Assembly: GCA_905197665.1 (NCBI GenBank)
Contig: CAJJZP010000001.1
Span: 129,942 to 193,941 of the forward strand
DNA: 64,000 nt
Reading direction: 5' to 3'
Source of the DNA: an uncultured Collinsella sp.
GTDB lineage: Bacteria; Actinomycetota; Coriobacteriia; Coriobacteriales; Coriobacteriaceae
The translations under genes were made by a program, and so were the position numbers. The notes below the pieces were generated by a model. It was not told where the DNA came from. It saw only the letters and a list, made by a program, of their open reading frames with translations, and searched no databases. The stretch's first letter is position 1. The number at the start of each line of letters is the position of its first letter. This document shows, piece by piece, positions 42,072 to 51,910 of this stretch.

Positions 42072-42257
42072 TTACTCCTCGACGATCTCGGTGATCGCGC
42101 CGGCGGGGCAAGCGTCCTGGCAAGCGCCACAGGCGACGCAGGAGTCCTCGTCAGCGACGGTAGCGACGTCCTGGAGCTCCAGAACGCCAGCGGGGCAGGA
42201 GTCGACGCAAACGCCACAAGCGATGCACTCGTCGGCATCAATTACGGGATGAGCCAT
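42072..42257 (-). CDS. 2[4Fe-4S] ferredoxin
   Basis: The 61-residue protein has two cluster motifs, CIACGVCVDSCP and CVACGACQDACP, in the clostridial-type arrangement. It carries low-potential electrons, for example to hydrogenase or from pyruvate oxidation. Start 42257 (MAHPVIDADEC) follows GAGAGGA and fits family length; the longer in-frame start at 42323 is unlikely. Confidence 0.95.
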   Translation of the reverse strand: MAHPVIDADECIACGVCVDSCPAGVLELQDVATVADEDSCVACGACQDACPAGAITEIVEE

Positions 42258-42479
42258 GGTAGTTTCCTCTCTGTTGACCGACGCTACAGGCGATGCGCGC
42301 CGGTTTGATTCGGGCAAAAACATACCACGGGAGCGACCGTTTGCAATACCCTCTGACCGGCATCTTCATACCGTTCGCCGAGTATGCCAAGGTTTACTAA
42401 AAAACGCGCAGGTGGGGCCGTTGAGCTGCGCAAATGTTAGCTATAGGTGACTTGTAATATTGACCTATTGAGCGCGCCT

Positions 42480-42660
42480 GCGGAAAGGGCATCCCGTTAT
42501 TTGGCCGAAAACCGGGTCGCAGTTTCCGGTTGGGCCCGCTAGCGGAAACTGCGACCCGGTATCAGCTCTCAAAACGGGATACGGTTTCCGGTTGAGCCTT
42601 CAGACGGAAACTGCGACCCGGAATCTACGCTCAAACCGGGATGCGCCTGCCGCAAGACGG
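42480..42660. repeat. GGGTCGC-TTTCCG repeat block, copy B
   Basis: Positions 42511-42528 and 42543-42560 are perfect 18-bp complements (ACCGGGTCGCAGTTTCCG). A further unit, CGGGATACGGTTTCCG with CGGAAACTGCGACCCGG, follows. It is related to 20205-20376. The gap 42258-42915 otherwise holds only the dnaK promoter region; 42258-42480 shows nothing I can name. Confidence 0.8.
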
Positions 42661-42779
42661 CCCCCAGGCACCCCCGGACGCAAACCTCAGCCATCTCTAC
42701 ATAGATCTCAATAGATTTGCCGAGAACTCATTCAGCGCATCTACCTGCGCATTTAAGAACCTAAACTCTCAACAATAAG

Positions 42780-42812
42780 AAATCTTATATGAATTGACTT
42801 AGATTTTGTATA
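42780..42812 (+). promoter_or_regulatory. dnaK promoter with 27-bp two-armed element
   Basis: AAATCTTATAT (42780-42790), five bases, then GACTTAGATTT (42796-42806), directly followed by TGTATATT, a good extended -10 box. The outer six bases of each arm are inverted repeats (AAATCT/AGATTT). The same two 11-mers at the same spacing precede clpB at 51795-51821. It matches neither CIRCE nor the standard HAIR sequence. HspR, encoded downstream, is the obvious candidate binder. Confidence 0.7.
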
Positions 42813-42915
42813 TTCCGGCCCATAAGGGGATACACTACATCCTGAAAGACAAGCCGAAGCGCCGCGCGACAGATCGTCGAGGCGGCGCGAACGCAAAAGA
42901 GAGAGGGAATTTCTA

Positions 42916-44808
<1,893 letters not shown>

Positions 44809-44810
44809 TC

Positions 44811-45653
44811 ATGTCCGCCCGTAAAGCTCGCACGGAGGCGGCCGCCGCTGGCGCCGCCCCCGTTGACTCTGAGGAGAAGGACGTGAAGATTCCCGTAGAG
44901 GCCGTCGACGATACCGAGGCCAACGAGGCCGAGGCCGCCGAGGCTGCCGAGAACCAGGTAGAGGATTCCAACAAGGAGGCGACGATGACCGAGGACGAGA
45001 TGGTGGAAGCCGCTATCCGCGCCGGTGAGGAAGCCGCCGACAACGACTTTAAGCTCAAGTTCGAGCAGGCCCAAAAGGAGCTTGCCGACGTACGCAGCGA
45101 GCTCGATGCTGCGGCAGAGGCTCAGAAGGCCGCCGAGGACAAGGCAAAGGACGCCACCGAGCGTACCGCCCGTCTGCAGGCCGACTGGGAGAACTTCCGT
45201 CGCCGCACCGCCAGCGAGCGTATCGCCGAGCGCGAGCGCGCGACCGAGAAGCTTGTCACCGCGCTGTTGCCGGTGGTTGACGATATCGAGCGTGCAATCG
45301 ACCATGCCCGTAGCCAGGAGCTTTCCGACGACTTTAAGCAGTTCGTCGATGGCGTTGATGCGGTGCATGCCAAGCTGCTCGATGTGTTTGCGCACGAGGG
45401 CGTTGAGCCCATCGACCCCAAGGGCGAGGCGTTCGATCCGCTCGAGCACCAGGCCGTGGGGCGTGTCGAGGACGCATCGCAGTACGACGAGACCGTCAAC
45501 GACGTGTACCAGAAGGGCTACCGCATGGCGGACCGCATCCTGCGCTCCGCGATGGTGACGGTGACCTACGGTGGCGAGAAGCGCCCCGCACCGGAGCCCG
45601 AAGCGGCGCCCGAGGATGCTGCGGCCGATACGGCTGAGAGCACCGAGGAGTAA
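44811..45653 (+). CDS. grpE: Nucleotide exchange factor GrpE
   Basis: The 280-residue protein drives ADP release from DnaK. A long acidic, Ala-rich N-terminal extension (about 1-85) precedes a coiled coil (KFEQAQKELADVRSELDAA), followed by the GrpE core with DWENFRRRTASER and the beta-wing VGRVEDASQYDETV. It begins two bases after the dnaK stop. The extension makes it longer than typical GrpE, and an internal ATG at 44985 could be a secondary start. A hairpin with T-run follows and probably lowers expression of dnaJ-hspR. Confidence 0.94.
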   Translation: MSARKARTEAAAAGAAPVDSEEKDVKIPVEAVDDTEANEAEAAEAAENQVEDSNKEATMTEDEMVEAAIRAGEEAADNDFKLKFEQAQKELADVRSELDAAAEAQKAAEDKAKDATERTARLQADWENFRRRTASERIAERERATEKLVTALLPVVDDIERAIDHARSQELSDDFKQFVDGVDAVHAKLLDVFAHEGVEPIDPKGEAFDPLEHQAVGRVEDASQYDETVNDVYQKGYRMADRILRSAMVTVTYGGEKRPAPEPEAAPEDAAADTAESTEE

Positions 45654-45660
45654 TTGAGAA

Positions 45661-45690
45661 GGGCCCCGGGGCAACACCCGGGGCCCTTTC
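45661..45690 (+). terminator. Terminator/attenuator between grpE and dnaJ
   Basis: GGGCCCCGGG (45661-45670) and CCCGGGGCCC (45677-45686) pair perfectly and a short T-run follows. It lies inside the operon, so it may be leaky. Confidence 0.8.
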
Positions 45691-45760
45691 TGGCCTAGTG
45701 CCATATGACAGTATGAGCCGCCGCCCGTTGAGCGGTGGATGAAACAGGAGAGGAGCTACG

Positions 45761-46726
45761 ATGGCTGCAGGCAAAACCTTCTATGACATCCTGGGCGTAT
45801 CCAAGAGCGCCTCCGACAAAGAGATCAAGAGCGCGTTTCGCAAGCTCGCGCAAAAATACCACCCCGATGCCGGCGGCGACGAGGCCAAGTTCAAGGAGAT
45901 TAGCGAGGCTTACGAGACGCTTTCGGACGAGAAGAAGCGCAAAGAGTACGACCAGATGCTCATGTTCGGCGGCATGCCGGGCGCGGGCGGCGCGTATGGC
46001 GGCGGCTACGGTGCCGGCGCGGGCGCCAGCGGCTGGGGCGATATCTTCGACAGCATCTTTAGCGGCAACGGCGCTTGGGGCAGCGATTGGGGCTCGGGCT
46101 TTGCCGGGGCTGCGGGTAATGCCGGTGCCGGTGCGGGTCGCAGCCGTGCTCGCAAGGGCGGCGACCTGTCGCTGACAGTCGACGTGACGGCCGAGGACGC
46201 GTTTCGCGGCGTGACGCACAAGGTCACCTATCGCATTCCCTCGACGGGCGAACAGCAAACCATTACGGTCTCGGTTCCCGCAGGTGCGGTCGACGGCGGC
46301 AAACTACGCTACAAGCGTCGCGGCGAGTATGGCGTTGCGGGTGGCGAGCGCGGCGACCTGGTCGTGACCACGCATGTGGAGGAGCACCCGCTGTTTAAGC
46401 GCAAGGGTGCCGATGTGACCATGGAGGTACCGATCTCGGTTTACGAGGCGGCGCTCGGCTGCACGGTGGATGTGCCCACACCCGGCGGCGCGACGGTTCG
46501 TCTGAAGGTGCCGGCGGGCACCCAGACGGGCAAGAAGTTCCGCTTTAAGGAGATGGGCGCGCCCGATGTTAAGCACCGTGGCCGCACGGGCGCGCTGCTC
46601 GTCGAGATCAAGGTGCAGGTTCCCACGAACCTGTCCGACGATGAACGCGATGCCATGACCAAGCTGCGCGAGGCCGACACGCGCGACTATCGCGAGAAGG
46701 TCAATCGTTACAAGGCGACGTGCTAG
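45761..46726 (+). CDS. DnaJ-family co-chaperone lacking the zinc-finger domain (CbpA-like)
   Basis: The 321-residue protein has a J domain at 1-70 with HPD in KYHPDAGG, a Gly/Ala-rich linker (about 72-125), and the two beta-sandwich substrate domains (LSLTVDVTAEDAFRG to the end). The four CXXCXGXG zinc-binding repeats of canonical DnaJ are absent, as in CbpA. It nevertheless occupies the dnaJ position before hspR. GAGGAG precedes the ATG. It stimulates DnaK ATPase and delivers clients. Confidence 0.93.
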   Translation: MAAGKTFYDILGVSKSASDKEIKSAFRKLAQKYHPDAGGDEAKFKEISEAYETLSDEKKRKEYDQMLMFGGMPGAGGAYGGGYGAGAGASGWGDIFDSIFSGNGAWGSDWGSGFAGAAGNAGAGAGRSRARKGGDLSLTVDVTAEDAFRGVTHKVTYRIPSTGEQQTITVSVPAGAVDGGKLRYKRRGEYGVAGGERGDLVVTTHVEEHPLFKRKGADVTMEVPISVYEAALGCTVDVPTPGGATVRLKVPAGTQTGKKFRFKEMGAPDVKHRGRTGALLVEIKVQVPTNLSDDERDAMTKLREADTRDYREKVNRYKATC

Positions 46727-46798
46727 GGCGGTCGCGGCGCACGCCCACGCCCGCGGGCTTATGATGGACGATAACGAGACGGAAAGGGGTCAGGTAGC

Positions 46799-47215
46799 AT
46801 GGCCGAGGACAATAGGAACAAACCGCTGTACATGATCAGCGTGGCGGCCGAGCTGACCGGCATGCACCCGCAGACTCTGCGCGTCTACGAGTCCAAGGGC
46901 TTGGTGAACCCCCAGCGCTCGGGCGGCAACACGCGTCTGTATTCGCGTGCCGATATCGAGCGCCTGGAGCTCATCAACCAGCTGACTGACGAGGGCATCA
47001 ACCTTGCCGGCGTGGTGCGCATCCTCGATATGAAGGAGCGTGCCGAGGAGCGCGAGCGCGAGAACGAAAAGCTCCGCGCCCGCGTGCGCCAGCTCGAGGA
47101 CGAGCTGCACGAGTATAAGATGCAGAAGAAGATCACCGCCCTGGCCCCGCGCGACGGCTCGGTCAACCCCGAGCAAGTCATGCGCAAACTGCTGGGCACG
47201 GGCGGCGACCTGTAG
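46799..47215 (+). CDS. hspR: Heat-shock repressor HspR (MerR family)
   Basis: The 138-residue protein has a MerR-type winged HTH (ISVAAELTGMHPQTLRVYES, then GLVNPQRSGGNTRLYS) and a coiled coil (ERENEKLRARVRQLEDELHE). In Actinobacteria HspR, with DnaK as co-repressor, represses dnaK and clpB operons. The shared element before dnaK and clpB in this window is its likely target. A GGGGAC palindrome begins two bases after its stop. Confidence 0.93.
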   Translation: MAEDNRNKPLYMISVAAELTGMHPQTLRVYESKGLVNPQRSGGNTRLYSRADIERLELINQLTDEGINLAGVVRILDMKERAEERERENEKLRARVRQLEDELHEYKMQKKITALAPRDGSVNPEQVMRKLLGTGGDL

Positions 47216-47216
47216 G

Positions 47217-47244
47217 CACTCATTGGGGACAGACTTAAATGAGT
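47217..47244. repeat. GGGGAC-loop palindrome
   Basis: CACTCATT, GGGGACAGACTT and AAATGAGT directly after the hspR stop codon. Confidence 0.8.
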
Positions 47245-47255
47245 ACCTGCAGAAT

Positions 47256-47319
47256 GAGAGTGGATAATCTCCCGTTTTTTGCCTGTTTGCAGGCTCAAAG
47301 TGGGAGATTATCCACTCTC
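47256..47319. repeat. GGATAATCT hairpin, copy 3 of 3
   Basis: GAGAGTGGATAATCTCCC (47256-47273) pairs perfectly with 47302-47319, and the loop folds further through GCCTG/CAGGC. Both arms differ from copy 2 by compensating changes. Confidence 0.85.
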
Positions 47320-47485
47320 GTCATTTGAGCGTCTAAGTCTGCCTCCTCGGCACTCAACTCGTCCTGTGCTTTACCGAGGTAAAGTGAACGTGCAGATTCG
47401 TAACCCACTCGCAACTGTTCTATGGCACGATATTGAACGAATGTATGCTATGCGCCCAAATCTTTTGGGCAGAGTGGGAGACAGT

Positions 47486-49786
47486 ATGGTCAAGCTGTAC
47501 GAGGACGGCATCTACCTGCGCGGCGGCAGCGAGGTCGTGCCTGCGGCCGAGGCTGCTGAGCGCGGCATTACGAAGACGCCCGAGGATGCCAAGCGCGGAA
47601 CCATCGCGTATTCGATCCTCCAAGCACACAATACGTCCGGCGACCCCGAGGCACTCAAGATTCGCTTCGACGCCATGGCGAGCCACGACATCACCTTTGT
47701 CGGCATCATCCAAACGGCGCGTGCCTCGGGCATGGAGCAGTTCCCGCTGCCCTACGTGCTCACCAACTGCCATAACTCGCTGTGCGCCGTGGGCGGCACC
47801 ATCAACGAGGACGACCACGTCTTTGGCCTCTCTGCGGCCAAGAAGTACGGCGGCATCTTTGTCCCGCCGCACATCGCCGTCATCCACTCCTTTATGCGTG
47901 AGAACTTTGCCGGTTGCGGCAAGATGATCCTGGGTTCCGACTCGCACACCCGCTACGGCGCCCTAGGCACCATGGCCGTGGGTGAGGGCGGCGGCGAGCT
48001 GGCCAAGCAGTTGCTGCGCGACACCTACGATGTCGCCTATCCCGGCGTCGTTGCCATCTACCTCACGGGCGCCCCGCGCCCCGGCGTCGGCCCGCACGAC
48101 GTGGCGCTCGCCATCATCCGCGCCGTCTTTGCCAAGGGCTACGTTAAGAACAAGGTCATGGAGTTCGTGGGCCCCGGCATCTCGAGCATGACGACCGACT
48201 ACCGCAACGGCGTCGACGTCATGACCACCGAGACCACCTGCCTTTCCTCAATCTGGGCAACCGACGAGGACACGCACGCGTTTTTGACCATGCACGGCCG
48301 CGGCGACGACTACCGCGAGCTCAAGCCCGCCGATGTTGCCTACTACGACGGCTGCGTCGAGGTCGATCTGTCGAGCATCAAGCCCATGATTGCGCTGCCG
48401 TTCCATCCTTCCAACGGCTTTGAGATTGACGAGCTCAACGAGAACCTCGAGGATATCCTTCACGAGGTGGAGCTCGAGGCCGCTAAGATCGGCGAGGGCA
48501 AGACGCACTTTAGCCTGCTCGACAAGATCGTCGACGGCAAGCTGCACGTGCAGCAGGGCGTTATCGCCGGCTGCTCGGGCGGCAACTACGACTCCGTGGT
48601 CCAGGCTGCCCGCGTGCTCAAGGGCGCCAACACCGGCTGCGGCGAGTTCTCGCTGTCGGTCTATCCCACGAGCCAGCCCGTGGCACTCGAGCTTACACGC
48701 CGCGGCTATATCTACGACCTTATGGAGGCCGGCGCGATCGTGCGCACGGCGTTCTGCGGCCCGTGCTTCGGTGCCGGCGACACGCCCGCCAACAACGGCC
48801 TTTCGATCCGCCACACTACGCGCAACTTCCCCAACCGCGAGGGCTCCAAGCCGGGCAATGGCCAGCTGAGCGCCGTGGCTCTGATGGACGCCCGTTCCAT
48901 TGCGGCGACGGCTGCCAACGGCGGCATCCTGACGCCGGCGACCGACCTGCCCGAGGACACCTGGGACGAGGCTTGCGAGTACACCTTCGACGACGCGCCG
49001 TACAAGAAGCGCGTGTACTGGGGCTTTGGCAAGGCGGAGCCTGCCGACGAGCTGGTCGAGGGTCCCAACATCAAGCCGTGGCCCGCGATGGAGCCGCTCG
49101 GCGACGACATCCTGCTCAAGGTGTGTTCCAAGATCATGGACCCGGTCACCACGACCGACGAGCTCATTCCCTCGGGCGAGACGAGCTCCTTCCGCTCCAA
49201 TCCGCTGGGCCTGGCCGAGTTTACGCTCAGCCGCCGCGACCCGGCCTACGTGGGCCGTTCCAAGGAGGTCGACGCCGTGGAGAAGCGCCGCGTTGCCGGC
49301 GAGTCCGCGGGCGACCTGGCGGCGCTCGATGCCGAGCTTGCCGGCGTGTTTGAGGCACTGGCGGGCGCGGGCGTCGCGGCCGATGCCAAGGCGACCGAGT
49401 ACGGCTCCATGCTCTATGCCAAGAAGCCAGGTGACGGTTCTGCCCGCGAGCAGGCCGCGAGTTGCCAGCGCGTCATCGGTGGCCTGGCCAACATCGTCCA
49501 CGAGTACGCCACCAAGCGCTACCGCTCCAACGTGATGAACTGGGGCATGGTGCCCTTCCAGATGGAGGCCGAGCCCAACTTTGAGGTGGGCGATTACGTC
49601 TTTGTGCCGGGTATCCGTGCCGCGCTCGATGGCGACCTGAAGAACATCGCTGCCTACGTGGTGCGTGCTGACGGTTCGGTCGAGCAGATTGAGCTCTACA
49701 TTGCCGATATGACGGCCGAGGAGCGTGCCATCGTCAAGGCCGGCTGCCTGATCAACTACAACAAGTTCAAGGCCGCTGCCGAGTAA
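47486..49786 (+). CDS. Aconitase-family hydratase (YbhJ-like)
   Basis: The 766-residue protein is homologous throughout to aconitase-type dehydratases. It has the GSDSHTRYGALGTMAVGEGG motif, substrate-loop sequences, cluster cysteines consistent with one [4Fe-4S] centre (AGCSGGNYD and AFCGPCFGAGDTP) and the C-terminal swivelling domain (FRSNPLGLAEF, RSNVMNWGMVPF). It resembles the uncharacterised E. coli YbhJ hydratase group rather than AcnA or AcnB; the substrate is unknown. GGGAG precedes ATG 47486 and the protein then starts MVKLYEDGIYLRGG as expected, so the longer frame to 47279 is rejected. It stands alone. Confidence 0.87.
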   Translation: MVKLYEDGIYLRGGSEVVPAAEAAERGITKTPEDAKRGTIAYSILQAHNTSGDPEALKIRFDAMASHDITFVGIIQTARASGMEQFPLPYVLTNCHNSLCAVGGTINEDDHVFGLSAAKKYGGIFVPPHIAVIHSFMRENFAGCGKMILGSDSHTRYGALGTMAVGEGGGELAKQLLRDTYDVAYPGVVAIYLTGAPRPGVGPHDVALAIIRAVFAKGYVKNKVMEFVGPGISSMTTDYRNGVDVMTTETTCLSSIWATDEDTHAFLTMHGRGDDYRELKPADVAYYDGCVEVDLSSIKPMIALPFHPSNGFEIDELNENLEDILHEVELEAAKIGEGKTHFSLLDKIVDGKLHVQQGVIAGCSGGNYDSVVQAARVLKGANTGCGEFSLSVYPTSQPVALELTRRGYIYDLMEAGAIVRTAFCGPCFGAGDTPANNGLSIRHTTRNFPNREGSKPGNGQLSAVALMDARSIAATAANGGILTPATDLPEDTWDEACEYTFDDAPYKKRVYWGFGKAEPADELVEGPNIKPWPAMEPLGDDILLKVCSKIMDPVTTTDELIPSGETSSFRSNPLGLAEFTLSRRDPAYVGRSKEVDAVEKRRVAGESAGDLAALDAELAGVFEALAGAGVAADAKATEYGSMLYAKKPGDGSAREQAASCQRVIGGLANIVHEYATKRYRSNVMNWGMVPFQMEAEPNFEVGDYVFVPGIRAALDGDLKNIAAYVVRADGSVEQIELYIADMTAEERAIVKAGCLINYNKFKAAAE

Positions 49787-49806
49787 CTCTGCTGTACGCC
49801 CCGGAC

Positions 49807-49860
49807 ACACCTTTCCCTCGTGCTCACGCGCTTCGCGAGGGTCGCCCGAGGGAAAGGTGT
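49807..49860. repeat. Hairpin with ACACCTTTCCCTCG arms
   Basis: Perfect 14-bp arms (49807-49820 and 49847-49860) surround an inner GCG-CGC fold. There is no T-run. It follows the hydratase gene. Confidence 0.75.
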
Positions 49861-49924
49861 GGCTGGGGCTACTGCGACGTTCTCGTTGGGTCTTGAGGGA
49901 CGCTAATAAATAGACTTGCTTGAT

Positions 49925-49955
49925 GCCGCCTCTGTTATCGGGGCGGCTTCTTTTT
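49925..49955 (+). terminator. Probable terminator after the hydratase
   Basis: GCCGCC and GGCGGC pair over an 11-base loop and TTCTTTTTG follows. Confidence 0.65.
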
Positions 49956-49962
49956 GTTGAAA

Positions 49963-49997
49963 ACCACCACAAAGGGGGCAGGCACCTTTGTGGTGGT
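49963..49997. repeat. CCACAAAGG-type palindrome, copy 2
   Basis: ACCACCACAAAGG and CCTTTGTGGTGGT surround GGGCAGGCA; 35 bases. Same family as 10046, 50829 and 51633. Confidence 0.85.
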
Positions 49998-50050
49998 GGG
50001 GACGAGCTCGATGCTGTTGTGATCGTTGAGCGGCATGTTAATGGGCGGCT

Positions 50051-50719
50051 CTACAGAATTTCATCTGGGCTGGCGGGTTTGGTTGTTTTGGGGATGCCGA
50101 GTTTGGATGACGCGAAATCGTCAACATTGTCCTTAATTCCGTCTTTGGTGTAGACAGTGACCATATAGGTGCTGTGTCCGAATTCGCCCTTGTCGCGTGT
50201 TGCCCAGGCATCCCAGTAGGCGGCCCCGTTTCGCCCTTTGATTGTTCCGACACGGCGGAGTTCTGTTCGCTTTAATTTCTGGTTGCTATAGATGGTTCGA
50301 CCGGCCTCCTCGGTGAGCCCGCACTGTCCAAGCATCTTGTCGAGGACTTGGTTCATGTGGCGCTCATCGGTGTTTGGTGCGTAGTCGTAGGCGAGGGTGA
50401 TGGAGTCGAGTGGCTGGTCGTCGATTAGATAGTTTAGCGCCTGAGGTCCAAGGCAGAAATAGGGGGAGCATCCGTCGATCTGACCGAGCAGTGGCAACTT
50501 TGACTGCCAACTTCCGGTGGGAATTCCATCTTCGTAAAACACGCCGCGACAGATAAAGGAGAGCGAGGTGGCACGCGAGCCGGCGTCGACCATTCCGCAT
50601 AAATCGAAGGGCGAGGTGATACCAAGGGAAAAGGGCGTGATGACGATAAGGAAGAGCATCACGATGGGTATGGCGAGAATGGCGATGACGTTGCGACCGG
50701 TGGAATGAGGCGGCTTCAT
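50051..50719 (-). CDS. Membrane-anchored protein of unknown function
   Basis: The 222-residue product has one membrane segment near residues 10-33 (AILAIPIVMLFLIVITPF) and an outside domain with a few cysteines (CGMVDAG, FICRG, CSPYFCLG, GQCGL). No family recognised. GAGGAG precedes the ATG at 50719; the longer frame runs into a palindrome. It is divergent from another single-span protein of exactly the same length (50953-51621); the two share topology but no convincing sequence similarity. Sparse Gly/Ala and more AT-rich codons than the neighbours suggest accessory origin. Confidence 0.75.
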   Translation of the reverse strand: MKPPHSTGRNVIAILAIPIVMLFLIVITPFSLGITSPFDLCGMVDAGSRATSLSFICRGVFYEDGIPTGSWQSKLPLLGQIDGCSPYFCLGPQALNYLIDDQPLDSITLAYDYAPNTDERHMNQVLDKMLGQCGLTEEAGRTIYSNQKLKRTELRRVGTIKGRNGAAYWDAWATRDKGEFGHSTYMVTVYTKDGIKDNVDDFASSKLGIPKTTKPASPDEIL

Positions 50720-50828
50720 ATGCGCTCCTCGAGACAAAGATCTGTTGAGGATAGGAGAAATGGATATGTTCAGAGAACAATTCAAGTTTAATCTCATGGC
50801 GCGAGATGGTCGACCGTTAGCGTCGAAA

Positions 50829-50863
50829 ACCACCACAAAGGTGCCTGTCCCCTTTGTGGTGGT
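50829..50863. repeat. CCACAAAGG-type palindrome, copy 3
   Basis: Reverse orientation (loop TGCCTGTCC) between the two divergent membrane-protein genes. Confidence 0.85.
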
Positions 50864-50952
50864 GAGGAGCGCGCGGCTTCTTTTGGTAATAGTGCTGGCT
50901 GGCGATATCATTAGTGCAGGTAGCGAAGGTTTGCGTTGCGAGGTGCTTTGCT

Positions 50953-51621
50953 GTGAGAAGTCCTGCCCGTATTGGATTGATTGTTTTGGCGCTTGCGATT
51001 GCCGTGGTTGGCATGGGCACTGTCGGCATGGCGTTTCTACCTGCTGCGGTGACGGAACCGGTGGTCAAGCCTGTGACTCAATCTGTCGAACTTCTGACCG
51101 GCGACGACAAGCCCGAGACCATTACCGTTGATTTTGATGAGCAACCGGCTGCGCTGGGCATTAGTAATTATCCGCGTATTCAGCTTGGGGCCATGCGCTA
51201 TACCACGGATACAAGCCTGATCGATAGGGCGTCCGAGCTACTCAAGGGCAAAACATTTAAGCGTTGGTACGGATATGCGTCCTATCGGGCAAAAGCGAAC
51301 GACATGGTTGGCGGATGCCACTCTTCCATCGAGCTGGACACTGCAAACGGCGCAAAGTTATGTGATGTCTCGTACGATCCGGGCTACGAGGGCAATGAGG
51401 GGCCGGGCATCTACATCATGGACGGCGATGTCGCCTATGTCATGGAGGGCGACCAGACCGAGCTCAACGATTTTATGGGTCAGTGTATCCAAGATGCCTA
51501 TAAACAGACCTGCTTGCCTGACCCGCAGACTGCACGCGATAGTGGGTCTGCCCGTACATGGCTGTTCGAGGATGAGATGCCCTGGAACGCCGAATCGGGA
51601 AGCACGGGCTCGACAAGTTAA
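50953..51621 (+). CDS. Membrane-anchored protein of unknown function
   Basis: The 222-residue product starts at GTG 50953 behind GAGG. An N-terminal membrane segment (IGLIVLALAIAVVGMGTVGM) is followed by an extracytoplasmic domain with two or three cysteines (GGCHSSIELD, AKLCDVSYD, GQCIQDAYKQTC). No family recognised. The earlier in-frame ATG at 50914 would add 13 residues without a clear ribosome site. It is divergent from the gene at 50051 and flanked on both sides by CCACAAAGG palindromes. Confidence 0.7.
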   Translation: MRSPARIGLIVLALAIAVVGMGTVGMAFLPAAVTEPVVKPVTQSVELLTGDDKPETITVDFDEQPAALGISNYPRIQLGAMRYTTDTSLIDRASELLKGKTFKRWYGYASYRAKANDMVGGCHSSIELDTANGAKLCDVSYDPGYEGNEGPGIYIMDGDVAYVMEGDQTELNDFMGQCIQDAYKQTCLPDPQTARDSGSARTWLFEDEMPWNAESGSTGSTS

Positions 51622-51632
51622 TAGAGGCTGCA

Positions 51633-51667
51633 ACCACCACAAAGGTGCCTGCCCTCTTTGTGGTGGT
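51633..51667. repeat. CCACAAAGG-type palindrome, copy 4
   Basis: ACCACCACAAAGG and CTTTGTGGTGGT enclose TGCCTGCCCT. It follows the membrane-protein gene. Confidence 0.85.
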
Positions 51668-51676
51668 TTTCGGTCT

Positions 51677-51733
51677 GTCTCGATCTGTAACATCTAGGAT
51701 CAAAAATGGCTGCTAGATGTTACAGATCGAGAC
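51677..51733. repeat. Perfect 20-bp inverted repeat upstream of clpB
   Basis: GTCTCGATCTGTAACATCTA (51677-51696) and its exact complement (51714-51733) surround a 17-base loop. The gap 51622-51910 holds this, the preceding palindrome and the clpB promoter. Confidence 0.8.
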
Positions 51734-51794
51734 GGTAGCGCGCCTGGGCAGCGGCGGGCTGACATCTCAGTACCCTATCCGTAATTCACTCAGA

Positions 51795-51829
51795 AAATCT
51801 TATATATAGAGACTTAGATTTGTGTATAA
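51795..51829 (+). promoter_or_regulatory. clpB promoter with the same 27-bp element as dnaK
   Basis: AAATCTTATAT, five different bases, then GACTTAGATTT, followed by TGTATAAG as the -10 box. Both 11-mers and the spacing are identical to those before dnaK. Confidence 0.7.
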
Positions 51830-51910
51830 GATCGCGTAAAGCTGGCAACAATACTTCTCGAACAACGTGAAGCCGCCCCGTAGGGCGGCCGCCCCAAGAG
51901 AGGTGATTCC

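Noticed and set aside
42780..42812. CIRCE (HrcA) site at dnaK
   Set aside because: The CIRCE sequence TTAGCACTC-N9-GAGTGCTAA is not present, no hrcA lies in the operon, and hspR is there instead.
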